Source: Nannocystaceae bacterium
GTDB taxonomy: Bacteria > Myxococcota_A > Polyangia > Nannocystales > Nannocystaceae
Direction of reading: 5' to 3'
Length of the DNA: 58,162 nucleotides
NCBI GenBank assembly: GCA_019694555.1
Contig: JAIBBS010000030.1
Span: forward strand, 1-58,162
This document shows, in pieces, positions 26,490 through 35,750 of this stretch. Position numbers and translations under genes: made by a program. A model generated the notes under the pieces. The model saw only the letters and a program-made list of their open reading frames with translations. It searched no databases and had not been told where the DNA came from. The stretch's first letter is position 1; each line of letters begins with the position of its first letter.

Positions 26490-27104
26490 TCAGCGGATGA
26501 TGGCCTTGCTGCGCTCGGACTTGGTCTGGAACTTCACGATGCTGGTCTCGACCTCGATGACCTGCATGAACAGCGTGTACTGCACGCGGCGCTCCTTGTT
26601 CATGCGCTCGTCGACAGCCTGCAGCTTGCCGGTGATGAAGTACTGCGCGCCGATCTGCTTGCCGATCTGCGCGGCCAGGGCCGGGTTGAAGTCCGCGGTC
26701 TGCTGCAGGTTCGCCTCGGCGATCATCTCCGCCTGGCGCTCGCGGCTGACGATGGCGACGACGCCACCGTTGATGAGCTCGGTCTCCATGTCCGACAGCA
26801 GCGTGAGCATCTGGTCGTCGAGGTGCTCGGTGGTGTCGTTCTTGATCGGCCAGATCGCGACCACCGGCTGCGACGACGTGCGCCACTGACCCCACAGCGG
26901 CGAGGCCTGCAGCGACGCGAGGTTCTTCTTCATCAGGTCGTCGAGGTCCTTGCGATCGAGCCCCGTGCTCATCGCGCCCTCGTCGAGATTGGGGTTGTCG
27001 GTGCCCTCGCCGCCGCGGATCGCCTTGGTCTTGCAACCCGCCAGCGCGCCCGGCAGCAACAGGGACAACAGGACGACGACGTGACGGGCTCGTGCGCGGG
27101 GCAT
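26490..27104 (-). CDS. LpoB-like penicillin-binding protein activator lipoprotein
   Basis: 204 residues. Signal peptide with lipobox GALAGC. After a short linker come DLDDLMKKNLASLQASPLW, PVVAIWPIKNDTTEHLD, VVAIVSRERQAEMIAEA and ALAAQIGKQIGAQYFITGKL. This is the order and content of LpoB/YcfM, which anchors in the outer membrane and activates the peptidoglycan synthase PBP1b. The C-terminus VIEVETSIVKFQTKSERSKA fits the last strand. The ATG at 27104 starts the signal peptide. It is the first gene of a probable operon with a COG3014-like lipoprotein and a small barrel. The cognate synthase is not in the window. Confidence 0.78.
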   Translation of the reverse strand: MPRARARHVVVLLSLLLPGALAGCKTKAIRGGEGTDNPNLDEGAMSTGLDRKDLDDLMKKNLASLQASPLWGQWRTSSQPVVAIWPIKNDTTEHLDDQMLTLLSDMETELINGGVVAIVSRERQAEMIAEANLQQTADFNPALAAQIGKQIGAQYFITGKLQAVDERMNKERRVQYTLFMQVIEVETSIVKFQTKSERSKAIIR

Positions 27105-27166
27105 GGTGTTTGGAACGCTCGCGCAGAAGGATGCCGACATCCCCGCTGCCGAGGCAGTGATCTCGC

Positions 27167-27478
27167 TCACAACAACATGATGAGATCAGGCACCGCCGCG
27201 ATCTTCACGTAGACCCCGATGATGTCGTCCACGGTTTCGACCGACAGCGTGAGCGTGATGCAAACGCGGCTGGCGCTGCGGGTCGCGCGTTCGGCCGATC
27301 GCACGCGTGCGTGACCGACGACGGCGCCCGCGCAGGCATGGACGGCGTCGCGGAATTCCTGGGTTCCGGGGCCAAACGCCTTGACGATATACTCCCCCGG
27401 GAACGCGTGGGTCGCGAGCAACAGCTCGCGGGACGGCGCTGACGACGACGCGCGTTCGTTCATCCTGTCGTCGATCAT
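27167..27478 (-). CDS. DUF493 (YbeD-like) family protein
   Basis: 103 residues. After about 20 N-terminal residues the YbeD pattern is clear: THAFPGEYIVKAFGP (matching PTPFTYKVMG in E. coli YbeD), a helix with FRDAVHACAGAVV, then CITLTLSVETVDDIIGVYVK and PDLIMLL. It is a small ferredoxin-like fold, thought to be regulatory, next to lipoyl genes in enterobacteria. No lipoyl gene is present here. Starts at ATG 27478 or 27463 are both possible. It is divergent from the RND adaptor gene with about 20 bases between starts, so the promoters must overlap. Confidence 0.8.
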   Translation of the reverse strand: MIDDRMNERASSSAPSRELLLATHAFPGEYIVKAFGPGTQEFRDAVHACAGAVVGHARVRSAERATRSASRVCITLTLSVETVDDIIGVYVKIAAVPDLIMLL

Positions 27479-27497
27479 CGCAAGAAGCGTCCTCGCC

Positions 27498-28637
27498 GTG
27501 AAGCCACCCCACTCACACCGCGCCGCCAGGCGGCCGGTCCACGTCCGCAGCGCGCCGCAGCGGCGACGCACCGCGGCGCTCGTCCTCTCGCTGGCGCTCG
27601 CGCTGCCCGCCGCCGCGTGCGGCGGGCCCGGCTCCAACAGCTGGGCCGCCGAGGGCAAGCGCGAGGCCGACGCCGCGCTCAAGGTCTCGGCGACCTCGCT
27701 GCAGCCGCGCTCGCTGGTCCGCCACTACCAGACCTCGGGCACGCTGCGAGCGCGCCGCGCCGCGGATCTGGTCGCGATGCAGCCAGGCCTGGTCGAGGCG
27801 CTGCTGGTCGAGGAAGGCAACCGCGTCTCCGAGGGCGACGTGCTCGCGCGGCTCGACGGGCGCAGCTCGGCGCTGCAGGCGGCACAGGCGGGGCTGCAGC
27901 TGCAGAACCTCCAACGCGAGCTCGAGCGGCTCGAGGCAGTGCAAGGCGGCGCAGTGTCGAAGGAAGAGATCGACAAGCAGCGCTACCTGGTCGAGGAGGC
28001 CCGCGCCGCGCTCAAGCTGTCGAAGCACCAGGTCGGGCTCACGGTCGTGCGAGCGCCCTTCGACGGCACCATCACCGCGCGCCACGTCGACGTGGGTGCG
28101 CTCGCGGGCGCGACCACGCCGCTGTTCTCGATCGCCGACCTGCGCGAGCTCGAGCTCGACCTGCACCTGCCCGAGCGCGACGCCGCGACGGTGCAGGCCG
28201 ACGCCGACGTCGAGATCACGCTGGTCGACGGCAGCAGCTTCGTGGCCAAGATCGTCCGCCGTGCGCCGGTGGTCGACGCCGCGACCGGCACGGTCAAGTT
28301 CATCGCGCGCGCGCGCGAGTTCCCACCCGCGGCGGCGCCCGGCGCGTTCGCCCGCGCGCGGGTGCTGGTCGAGTCCCACGCCAACGCGCCGAGCCTGCCG
28401 CGCGCCGCCGTGTTCGAGGTCGAGGGCAAGCCGCACGTGTACGTGATCGAGGACGGCAAGGCCCGACGCCGCGCGGTCGAGGTGCGCATGACCGGCGAGG
28501 ACGCGGTCGAGATCGCCGGCGGCATCGGCAGCGGCGACGTGGTCGTCGCCGATGGCAACGCCGGCATCACCGAGGGCATGCCGCTGCAGGCCGCGGGCGA
28601 GGCTGCGGCCGCGCCTGTCGCCGCGGGCGGCGGCTGA
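27498..28637 (+). CDS. RND efflux periplasmic adaptor (membrane fusion protein)
   Basis: 379 residues, GTG start. Signal and lipobox-like end (LALPAAAC). The lipoyl/hairpin region (about 65-165) includes VEALLVEEGNRVSEGDVLAR and a coiled coil (LQLQNLQRELERLEAVQGG). The barrel domain has VRAPFDGTITARHVDVGAL, then DLRELELDLHLPERD. A membrane-proximal part ends with IEDGKARRRAVEVRMTGED. Such adaptors link the inner-membrane RND pump to an outer-membrane channel. The pump gene starts six bases after the stop, so they form one operon. No TolC-type gene is nearby. The substrate is unknown. Confidence 0.92.
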   Translation: MKPPHSHRAARRPVHVRSAPQRRRTAALVLSLALALPAAACGGPGSNSWAAEGKREADAALKVSATSLQPRSLVRHYQTSGTLRARRAADLVAMQPGLVEALLVEEGNRVSEGDVLARLDGRSSALQAAQAGLQLQNLQRELERLEAVQGGAVSKEEIDKQRYLVEEARAALKLSKHQVGLTVVRAPFDGTITARHVDVGALAGATTPLFSIADLRELELDLHLPERDAATVQADADVEITLVDGSSFVAKIVRRAPVVDAATGTVKFIARAREFPPAAAPGAFARARVLVESHANAPSLPRAAVFEVEGKPHVYVIEDGKARRRAVEVRMTGEDAVEIAGGIGSGDVVVADGNAGITEGMPLQAAGEAAAAPVAAGGG

Positions 28638-28643
28638 GGTCGC

Positions 28644-31600
28644 GTGCGGAGCTGGATCGGCCAGGCGGTGCTGCGCCCGGTCACCACGATGATGGTGACC
28701 ATCACGCTGCTGTTGTTCGGCCTGGTCGCGGCGCTGCGCCTGCCGGTCGAGCTGCTGCCGGAGCTGTCGTACCCGACCATCACGGTGCGCACGACCGACG
28801 CCGACGCGGCCCCGCTCGAGGTCGAGGAGCTGATCACGCGGCCGATCGAGGAGCGCGTCGGCGCGGTGCCGGGCGTGGTCAAGGTCGAGTCGGTCTCGCG
28901 CGAGGGCCAGTCCGACGTCGTGCTCGACTTCGCCTGGGGCACGCCGATGGACCAGGCCATGGCCGACGTGCGCGAGAAGCTCGATCGCGTCACGCTGCCG
29001 ACCACCGCCCAGCGTCCGCTGCTACTGCGCTACGACCCGTCGCAGGAGCCGATCATGCGGCTGGCGCTGCGCCCGGCGCAGGACGCCGCGCTGACGCTGC
29101 ACGACCTCGCGGTGCTGCGCAAGGCCGCCGAGGACGTGGTCAAGCGCGAGCTCGAGAAGATCCCCGGCGTCGCCGCGGTGCAGGTCCACGGCGGCGAGCT
29201 CGAGGAGATCGCGGTCGACCTCGATCCCGCGCGGATGAACGCGCTGGGCGTCACCGCCGACCAGATCGTCGCGGCGCTGCAGCGCGACAACGTCAACCGT
29301 CCCGGCGGCGCGGTCGACGAGCGCGACGATCGCTACCTCGTGCGCACGCTGCACGAGGCGCGCACCCCCGCGGAGCTGGGCGCGATCATCGTGCGCAGCA
29401 GCGACGGCCGCGAGCTGCGCGTGCGCGACGTCGCCAAGGTCGAGCGGCGGCCGATCGAGCGTCAGGAGCTGTCGCTGGTGGGTGGCCGCGAGAGCGTCGA
29501 GCTCGCGGTCTACCGCGAGGGCGACGCCAACCTCGTCACGGTCGCGCGCGCGGTCGAGGCCGCGCGCGGCCGCCTGCGGCTGCCGCCGGGCCACGAGGTC
29601 GTGGTGCTGGCGGACCACTCGGAGTTCATCGAGTCGTCGGTGCGCGAGGTCATCGACAACACCACCACCGGCGCGATCCTGGCGGTGCTGGTGCTGTTGT
29701 TCTTCCTGCGCGAGCTGCGGTCGACGGTGGTCATCGCGATCGCGATCCCGATCTCGCTGCTGGCGACCTTCGTGCCGCTGCGCGCGCTCGACGTCTCGCT
29801 CAACATCATGAGCCTGGGCGGGCTCGCGCTCGGCGTCGGCATGCTGGTCGACAACAGCATCGTGGTGCTCGAGGCCATCGCGCGCGTGCGCGAGCAACGG
29901 CTGGCGCAGGGCCAGGGCCACGGCGCCGCGAACCGTCGCGCCATCGCCACCGCCGGCACCGCCGAGGTCGCGACCTCGGTGGTGGCATCGACGCTGACGA
30001 CCGTCGCGGTGTTCTTGCCGATGGCCTTCGTCGAGGGCATCGCGGGCCAGCTGGTGCGCGACCTCAGCCTCGCGGTCAGCTTCAGCATCCTGTCGTCGAT
30101 GCTGGTGAGCCTGACGCTGGTCCCGGTGTTGTTGTCGTTCGGGCCCGAGGACGACGACGTGCCGCAGGAGCGCCGTCGCTCGCTGTTGGCGTTGCTGGCG
30201 ATCCCGGTGGCGCTGCTGTGGCGCCTGCTGGCCGCCATCGTCGCGCTCGCGGGCCGCGTGCTGGGCCTGCTCGCGCGTCCCTTCACCGGCGCCTGGGATG
30301 CGCTCGAGCGCACGTATCCGTGGCTGGTGCGCCGCGCGGTGCGGCGGCCGGGCATCGTCGTGCTCGCCGCGCTGGCGGTGTGCATCGTGACGGTGCCGCT
30401 GGCCGATCGCCACGGCCGCACGCTGGTGCCGGAGCTGGCCCAGCGCGAGTTCTTCGTGCAGCTCGAGCTGCCGCAGGGCACCAGCTTGGCGCGCACCGAG
30501 CAGGCCGTGCGCGCGCTCGGTGCGGTGCTCGATCAAGACGACGCGGTCGAGCTGCACTTCGCACGCGTCGGCAGCCTCACGCAGGCCGGCAGCGCCGGCG
30601 GCACCGTGACCGGCACGCACCTGGGCCAGATCGACATCCGCCTGCGCGCGCAGGCGCAGCAGGCCCGCGACGCGCTCGCGGGCATCGAGGCGCGCGTGCT
30701 CGAGCGCATGCGCGAGGCAGTGGCCGATCGCGGCGCCAAGCTGCGGCTGGGCCACCCGACCCTGGTCGCGTTCGGTCCGCCGATCGAGGTGCAGGTGTTC
30801 TCGGAGCAGCCCGAGCGCGGCGCCGCGGTCGCGCGCACGCTGCTGCCCGAGCTCGCCGCGATCCCGGGCCTGCCCGAGGTCGTGGCCGACGATCTCGAGG
30901 GCCGACCCGAGGTGCGCGTGCGCTTCGATCGCGAGCGCCTCGGTCGCATCGGTGTGACCGTCGAGGCCGCCGCGGCGGCGGTCGGGCGCGCGATCGCAGG
31001 CGAGGTCGCGACGCAGGTGCACGGCGCCGATCGTCAGCTCGACGTGCGCGTGCGCCTGCCGCTGGCCGATCGCTCGAGCGTCGCCGACGTCGCCGCGATC
31101 CAGGTCGCCGTCGTGGGCGGCGTGCCGGTGCGACTCGACGCGGTCGCCGAGGTCGAGCCCGGACACGGGCCCTCGGAGATCCGCCGCATCGACGGCCGCC
31201 GCGGGCTCCGCATCCGCGCGCGCGTCGACGGCCTCAACCTCGGCGGCGTCGCCGGCGAGGTCGACGCGGTGCTGGCGGCTCACGCCGCCGACGACGCCGC
31301 GGTCAGCAGCGTGATCGCGGGCCAGGCCGGCGAGATGGAGGGCTCACTGCGCAGCATCGTGTTCACCGCGGCGCTGTCGCTGTTCCTGGTCTACGTCGTG
31401 ATGGCGGCGACGTTCGAGAGCCTGCTGCACCCGCTGCTGATCCTCTTCTCCGTGCCGCTGGCGCTCGCGGGCGTCGCGGTCGGCTGCGACCTCGCGGGGC
31501 TGCCGCTGTCGGCGATGATCGGCATCGGCGTGATCGTGCTCGGCGGCATCGTGGTGAACAACGCGATCGTGCTCATCGCCGCGATCAACGACCGCCGGGG

Positions 31601-31892
31601 TGCGGGCATGCCGTTGCACGAGGCCGTCATCGACGCCGGCCGCGTGCGCCTGCGCCCGATCCTCATGACCACGCTGACCACGGTGTTGGGCCTGGTGCCG
31701 ATGGCGCTGGGCCTGGGCGACGGCGCTGCGCTGCGCCAACCGCTGGCGGTCTCGATCATGGGTGGGCTGTCGTCGTCGACGCTGCTGACGCTGGTGGTGA
31801 TCCCGGCAATCTACGTGCTGCTGCCGGGGCCCGTGCGCGCGGCATGGCGCGCGCCCGCAACCGAGGGCGACGCGACGCCGGATCAGCGCTGA
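28644..31892 (+). CDS. RND-family efflux transporter (AcrB/SwrC type)
   Basis: 1082 residues, typical length. The N-terminal membrane helix begins RPVTTMMVTITLLLFGLVA. Porter domains include LPVELLPELSYPTITV and GVVKVESVSREGQSDV. The TM4 motif LVDNSIVVLEAI keeps the first of the two Asp of AcrB and has Asn for the second. The TM10-region motif VVNNAIVLIAAI has Asn where AcrB has Lys. Both are normal for the SwrC-like subgroup. About twelve membrane segments are visible. Proton-driven export of hydrophobic compounds is expected. Its last ten bases overlap, tail to tail, the end of the opposite histidine kinase gene. Confidence 0.95.
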   Translation: MRSWIGQAVLRPVTTMMVTITLLLFGLVAALRLPVELLPELSYPTITVRTTDADAAPLEVEELITRPIEERVGAVPGVVKVESVSREGQSDVVLDFAWGTPMDQAMADVREKLDRVTLPTTAQRPLLLRYDPSQEPIMRLALRPAQDAALTLHDLAVLRKAAEDVVKRELEKIPGVAAVQVHGGELEEIAVDLDPARMNALGVTADQIVAALQRDNVNRPGGAVDERDDRYLVRTLHEARTPAELGAIIVRSSDGRELRVRDVAKVERRPIERQELSLVGGRESVELAVYREGDANLVTVARAVEAARGRLRLPPGHEVVVLADHSEFIESSVREVIDNTTTGAILAVLVLLFFLRELRSTVVIAIAIPISLLATFVPLRALDVSLNIMSLGGLALGVGMLVDNSIVVLEAIARVREQRLAQGQGHGAANRRAIATAGTAEVATSVVASTLTTVAVFLPMAFVEGIAGQLVRDLSLAVSFSILSSMLVSLTLVPVLLSFGPEDDDVPQERRRSLLALLAIPVALLWRLLAAIVALAGRVLGLLARPFTGAWDALERTYPWLVRRAVRRPGIVVLAALAVCIVTVPLADRHGRTLVPELAQREFFVQLELPQGTSLARTEQAVRALGAVLDQDDAVELHFARVGSLTQAGSAGGTVTGTHLGQIDIRLRAQAQQARDALAGIEARVLERMREAVADRGAKLRLGHPTLVAFGPPIEVQVFSEQPERGAAVARTLLPELAAIPGLPEVVADDLEGRPEVRVRFDRERLGRIGVTVEAAAAAVGRAIAGEVATQVHGADRQLDVRVRLPLADRSSVADVAAIQVAVVGGVPVRLDAVAEVEPGHGPSEIRRIDGRRGLRIRARVDGLNLGGVAGEVDAVLAAHAADDAAVSSVIAGQAGEMEGSLRSIVFTAALSLFLVYVVMAATFESLLHPLLILFSVPLALAGVAVGCDLAGLPLSAMIGIGVIVLGGIVVNNAIVLIAAINDRRGAGMPLHEAVIDAGRVRLRPILMTTLTTVLGLVPMALGLGDGAALRQPLAVSIMGGLSSSTLLTLVVIPAIYVLLPGPVRAAWRAPATEGDATPDQR

Positions 31893-33421
31893 GCGTCGAG
31901 CAGGCTGCGCACGCGATCGAGCAGCCGGTCGCGGGAGAACGGCTTCTCCAGCAGCGACTCGTGCTCGCCGACGGCGCCGTCGCGCACGACCGCGTGCTCC
32001 GAGTAGCCCGACATGAACAGCACCCGCAGCTCGGGCCAGCGCCGACGCAGCTGCTCTGCCAGCTCGGGCCCGCTCATCTTGGGCATGACCACGTCGCTGA
32101 CCAACAGGTCGATGCCGTCGCCGTGCCGCGCGAGGGTGTCGAGCGCCTCCATGCCGTGCTGCGCCGTGAGCACGCGGTAGCCCTGTCGCGTCAGCGTGTC
32201 GGCGACCACGCGGCGCACCATCGCGTCGTCCTCGACCACCAACAGCGTCTCGTGGCCGCCGCGCCGCGCCGCCGGTGCCGGACGTGCGCGCGGCTCGCTC
32301 GCCGGCGCCTGCGCGCGCGGCAGGTAGATCTTGAAGGTCGTGCCGATGCCGACCTCCGAGTAGACCCAGATGACGCCGCCGGCCTGCTTCACGATGCCGT
32401 AGCAGGTCGACAGCCCCAGGCCGGTGCCGCGGTCGCGGTCCTTGGTGGTGAAGAACGGCTCGAAGATGCGCGCGCGCAGCTCGACCGGGATGCCGCAGCC
32501 GGTGTCGGTGACCGAGAGCATCGCATAGTCGCCGGTCGGCAGCTCCACGCCGTGGGCCGCGGCGTAGGCGGCATCGAGCTCGACGTTGGCGGTCGCGATC
32601 GACAGCGAGCCGCGCTGTTCCATCGCGTCACGCGCGTTGACCACGAGGTTGAGCAACACCTGGCCGAAGTGCGTGGGATCGAGGCGCACCGCCCACGGTG
32701 CGGGCTCGAGATCGAGGTGGAACTCGATCGCCTCGCCCGCGAGACGACGCATCATCACCTCGGTGTCGCGCACGACGTCGTTCCACGACAACACCTTGGC
32801 CGCGACCGCCTGACGGCGGGAGAACGCCAGCAGCTCGCGCGTGAGTCGCTCCGAGCGCGACGCGGCCTTGAGCACCTGCGTGAGGTACTCGGCGACGTCG
32901 GACTCGGGCGGGCTCTCCTCCAGCGCCAGCTCGCCGAAGCTGCGCACGACCGTGAGCACGTTGTTGAGATCGTGCGCGATGCCGCCGGCGAGGCGACCGA
33001 TCGCTTCCATCTTCTGTGCCTGCCGCAGCTGCGCCTCGAGCCGTTCGCGCTCGCTGGCGTCGCGGCACACCGCCAGGTAGCCCGTGGGCGGATCGCCGCC
33101 CAGCGGCGACAGCGACAGCTCGATCGGCAGGGTCTCGCCGCCGGGCAGTGCCACCGTCGCGTGCACGCGCGAGCCGCCGCTGCGCGAGGCATCGATGACG
33201 CCGTGGCTGGCCCCGGCCTCGTGCTGCAGCATCGGTTCGAGCGCGACCCCCAGCAGCGCGGCGCTGTCACGTCGCAGCAGCGTCACCGCGGCAGGGTTGG
33301 CGAACTGGATCACGCCGTGACGATCGAGCAGCAACATCGCATCGGCCGAGCCCGCGATGGCATCGGTCAACTCGATGCGGGGCGGCGCCCCAGCGAAGTT
33401 CACGGCCATGCTCGAACCCAT
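31883..33421 (-). CDS. Hybrid PAS histidine kinase with C-terminal receiver
   Basis: 512 residues, soluble. PAS domain about 15-125 (DAMLLLDRHGVIQFANPAAV). HisKA with His150 in GGIAHDLNNVLTVV. ATPase domain with LLNLVVNARDAM, VTDTGCGI and GTGLGLSTCYGIV. Receiver domain about 392-512 with acidic EDD, phospho-acceptor Asp443 (LVSDVVMPKMSG) and Lys (LLEKPFS). It can autophosphorylate and pass the phosphate to its own receiver; the output is not encoded alongside. It starts at ATG 33421 or 33409. A minus-strand TATGCT (33439-33444) is a candidate -10. It is convergent with the RND pump gene and overlaps it by ten bases. Confidence 0.93.
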   Translation of the reverse strand: MGSSMAVNFAGAPPRIELTDAIAGSADAMLLLDRHGVIQFANPAAVTLLRRDSAALLGVALEPMLQHEAGASHGVIDASRSGGSRVHATVALPGGETLPIELSLSPLGGDPPTGYLAVCRDASERERLEAQLRQAQKMEAIGRLAGGIAHDLNNVLTVVRSFGELALEESPPESDVAEYLTQVLKAASRSERLTRELLAFSRRQAVAAKVLSWNDVVRDTEVMMRRLAGEAIEFHLDLEPAPWAVRLDPTHFGQVLLNLVVNARDAMEQRGSLSIATANVELDAAYAAAHGVELPTGDYAMLSVTDTGCGIPVELRARIFEPFFTTKDRDRGTGLGLSTCYGIVKQAGGVIWVYSEVGIGTTFKIYLPRAQAPASEPRARPAPAARRGGHETLLVVEDDAMVRRVVADTLTRQGYRVLTAQHGMEALDTLARHGDGIDLLVSDVVMPKMSGPELAEQLRRRWPELRVLFMSGYSEHAVVRDGAVGEHESLLEKPFSRDRLLDRVRSLLDAQR

Positions 33422-33585
33422 GGCAACGACGTGTGGCCAGCATAGCAACCGCGCCAGCCGACACGGCGGCAGCAAAATGGGCCACACGATCGCGACTGCG
33501 CCCGCGGCGGCCCGTTCCGGAACACCACGGCGTGCCACGGCGGCTGCTGGCGGCGCGCTCGTCGGCCGCCGCGCGGGCCGACTGC

Positions 33586-33591
33586 TACCGT
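33586..33591 (+). promoter_or_regulatory. -10-like box TACCGT, 10 bases before ATG
   Basis: TACCGT is ten bases before the dehydrogenase ATG (33602), predicting a leader of about three bases. Confidence 0.35.
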
Positions 33592-33601
33592 CGCGGGCGC
33601 C

Positions 33602-34654
33602 ATGCAAGCGATCGTCCTGCGCGAACCCGGCGGCCCCGATCAGCTGCGGCTCGAGTCCCTGCCCGAGCCGCAAGCGCGCCCGGGGGGCGTGGTCGTGCGC
33701 GTGCACGCCGAGGGCGTGTGCTTCCGCGACATCGTCGAGCGCCGCGGCGGCTTCGCCTTCATCAAGCGCCCGGTCGTGCCCGGCCACGAGTGGGCCGGCG
33801 AGATCGTGGCGGTGGGCGACGGCGTCGAGGGCTTCGCGGTCGGCGACCGCGTGGTCAACCTGCACCGCGCCGCGTGTGGCCGCTGCGAGAGCTGCACCGC
33901 GGGCCACCAGATGCGGTGCCGCCGGGCGCTGGAGGTCTTCGGGCTCTCGGTCGACGGCGGCTACGCGCAGTACGTCCAGGCACCGGTGGGCTGCCTGGTC
34001 CCGCTGCCGGCAGCGATTCCCTACGCGCAGGCGTGCTTCCTCAATTGCACCGCCGGCGTCGCGCTGCGGGCGTTGCGGAGCGTGGCCGCGCTGCAACCCG
34101 GCGAGCGCGTGCTCGTGACCGGCGCCAGCGGTGGCGTGGGCATGCACGCGATCCAGGTCGCGCGGGCGCTCGACGCCCACGTGATCGCGACGACCAGCAG
34201 CGCGGCCAAGCGCGAGGCGCTGCTCGAGATCGGCGCGCACGAGGTCGTCGTGGGCGAGCCCGGCGAGCTGCACCGCGCGGTCAAGCGCGCGACCGCGGGC
34301 CAGGGCGTCGACGTCGCGCTCGACTGCGTCGGCACGCCCACGCTCAACGCCTCGCTGCGCGCGCTGCGAGCCGGCGGCCGCCTCGTGGTGGTCGGCAACG
34401 TCACCGGCGAGCGGTGGGCGGTCAACCCGGGCTTTCTGATCCTCGCGGAGCTGCAGGTGTTCGGCAGCGCCGGCTGCAACCGCGACGACCTGCAGCAGGT
34501 GCTCGCGTGGGTCGAGCAGGGTCGGTTGCGCCCGGTGCTGCAGCAGGTGCTGCCGCTGTCGGCCGCGGCCCACGCCCACCGCATGCTCGAGTCGCAGGCC
34601 GTCACCGGGCGGCTCGTGCTCGACCCGTGGGCCGACGCGGCGACGGTGAAATAG
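33602..34654 (+). CDS. Zinc-dependent medium-chain alcohol dehydrogenase
   Basis: 350 residues. The MDR superfamily oxidises alcohols or reduces enones with NAD(P)H. Catalytic-zinc ligands fit GVCFRD (Cys), GHEWAGEIV (His-Glu) and LNCTAG (Cys). Structural-zinc Cys lie in CGRCESCTAGHQMRC. The Rossmann fold has VLVTGASGGVGMHAIQVA, then ATAGQGVDVALDCVGTPT. Close relatives include acryloyl-CoA reductase-like and general zinc-binding dehydrogenases; I cannot fix the substrate. It stands in its own unit, followed 34 bases later by an EI24-like membrane protein gene with its own -10-like box. Confidence 0.9.
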   Translation: MQAIVLREPGGPDQLRLESLPEPQARPGGVVVRVHAEGVCFRDIVERRGGFAFIKRPVVPGHEWAGEIVAVGDGVEGFAVGDRVVNLHRAACGRCESCTAGHQMRCRRALEVFGLSVDGGYAQYVQAPVGCLVPLPAAIPYAQACFLNCTAGVALRALRSVAALQPGERVLVTGASGGVGMHAIQVARALDAHVIATTSSAAKREALLEIGAHEVVVGEPGELHRAVKRATAGQGVDVALDCVGTPTLNASLRALRAGGRLVVVGNVTGERWAVNPGFLILAELQVFGSAGCNRDDLQQVLAWVEQGRLRPVLQQVLPLSAAAHAHRMLESQAVTGRLVLDPWADAATVK

Positions 34655-34671
34655 CGCCCGCGGCCCTGGGG

Positions 34672-34677
34672 TAAGCT
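34672..34677 (+). promoter_or_regulatory. -10-like box TAAGCT, 11 bases before ATG
   Basis: TAAGCT lies 11 bases before ATG 34689, suggesting separate transcription of the EI24-like gene with a very short leader. Confidence 0.35.
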
Positions 34678-34688
34678 GGCGCCCGCCC

Positions 34689-35750
34689 ATGGAGCCGAGC
34701 GCGCCCCAAGCCCCGCCGCCGGTCGCGGGCGCACGCGGCAGCACCGCGCGCTATCCCGCGGCACCGATGCCCGCGCGCACGCGCATCCGCCACATGATCG
34801 TGCAGCTGTGGCGCGACGCCGCCGCGACGCCGCCGCCGTCGCGCGACGACGGCCGCGCGCGCTTCGTGTACGGCCTGCAGCAACCGCTGCTGGGCGTGCG
34901 CCTGCTGCTGCAGGATCGCGAGCTGCTGGGCCTCGCGTTGGCGCCGGCGGTGCTGCTCGCGATCGTCTGCGCGATCGCGGCGGCGGGATCGATGGAGGTG
35001 CGCAACGCCAACGGCCAGCAGTGGTGGTCGCTGGGCCTGGCGGGGCTCGAGGGCAGCGCGATGTTCGTGGTCGCGTTCTTCACCACGTTCGCGGCGCTGG
35101 CCCCGGTGCCGCCGTTTCTGTTCGCGCGGCACTACGCCAAGCTGGCCGCGCGGGCCCGCAACGCGCTGGGCCTGGGCCCGCGCGCGCCGTGGCTCAAGTC
35201 GCTGTCGCAGTCGATCGGCGAGACCGTCGCGCAGGTGGTGGTGCTGACCTTCGGCCTGCTGCCGCTCACGCTGCCGCTGGCGCTGCTGGGCACCACCGGC
35301 GCGCTGGTGGCCTTCCTCGCGCAGCTGTTGTGGACGATGCACTGGATCGTGGTCGAGGCGCTCGACAACGGTCGCACGCTCGCGCCGGGCGAAGAGGTCG
35401 CGGTGGTCACCAAGGCCGAGCTCGACGCCGCGACCACGCCCTGGTTCGCGCGGCCGATCCATGCGGTGCGCCACGCGGGCGCGCGACGGTGGTTGTCGCC
35501 GGTGCGCGGCTTCACCGAGGTGGTCGAGTCGCTGGTGCGCGGCTGGAGCCCGGAGCTGCGCCTGGTCGAACACGAGCGCGCGCTGTCGGCCGGCTTCGGC
35601 CTGGGTGCGTTCGTGTTGCTCGCGATCCCGGGCGTGAACCTGCTGTTCCGGCCCGCGCTGGTGGTCGCGGCGGCGCACCTGCGCGGCCAGCTCGAGCGCG
35701 AGGCCGAGGCCGAGGCGCTCACGACCGCCGACTACGCCGGTGGCTCGTAG
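34689..35750 (+). CDS. Multi-pass membrane protein, EI24/CysZ-like
   Basis: 353 residues. The N-terminal 60 residues are cytosolic and Pro/Arg-rich. Hydrophobic segments lie at about 85-105 (LLGLALAPAVLLAIVCAI), 120-145 (MFVVAFFTTFAALAPVPPFLF), 185-220 (VVVLTFGLLPLTLPLALLG, VAFLAQLLWTMHWIVVEAL) and 300-325 (GLGAFVLLAIPGVNLLFRPAL). The sequence FRPALVVAAAHL near the end, and GLQQPLLGVRLLLQDRELLG before the first segment, resemble EI24/CysZ proteins. CysZ is a sulphate permease; others have unknown function. Homology is moderate by eye. Its last 19 bases overlap the end of the convergent pyrophosphatase gene. Confidence 0.6.
   Translation: MEPSAPQAPPPVAGARGSTARYPAAPMPARTRIRHMIVQLWRDAAATPPPSRDDGRARFVYGLQQPLLGVRLLLQDRELLGLALAPAVLLAIVCAIAAAGSMEVRNANGQQWWSLGLAGLEGSAMFVVAFFTTFAALAPVPPFLFARHYAKLAARARNALGLGPRAPWLKSLSQSIGETVAQVVVLTFGLLPLTLPLALLGTTGALVAFLAQLLWTMHWIVVEALDNGRTLAPGEEVAVVTKAELDAATTPWFARPIHAVRHAGARRWLSPVRGFTEVVESLVRGWSPELRLVEHERALSAGFGLGAFVLLAIPGVNLLFRPALVVAAAHLRGQLEREAEAEALTTADYAGGS

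Noticed and set aside
27617..33445. A 1942-residue plus-strand open frame
   Set aside because: It runs through the adaptor, the RND pump and the opposite kinase in another frame. Its translation is Arg/Ala/Gly-rich without domains. GC-rich third positions keep shadow frames open.
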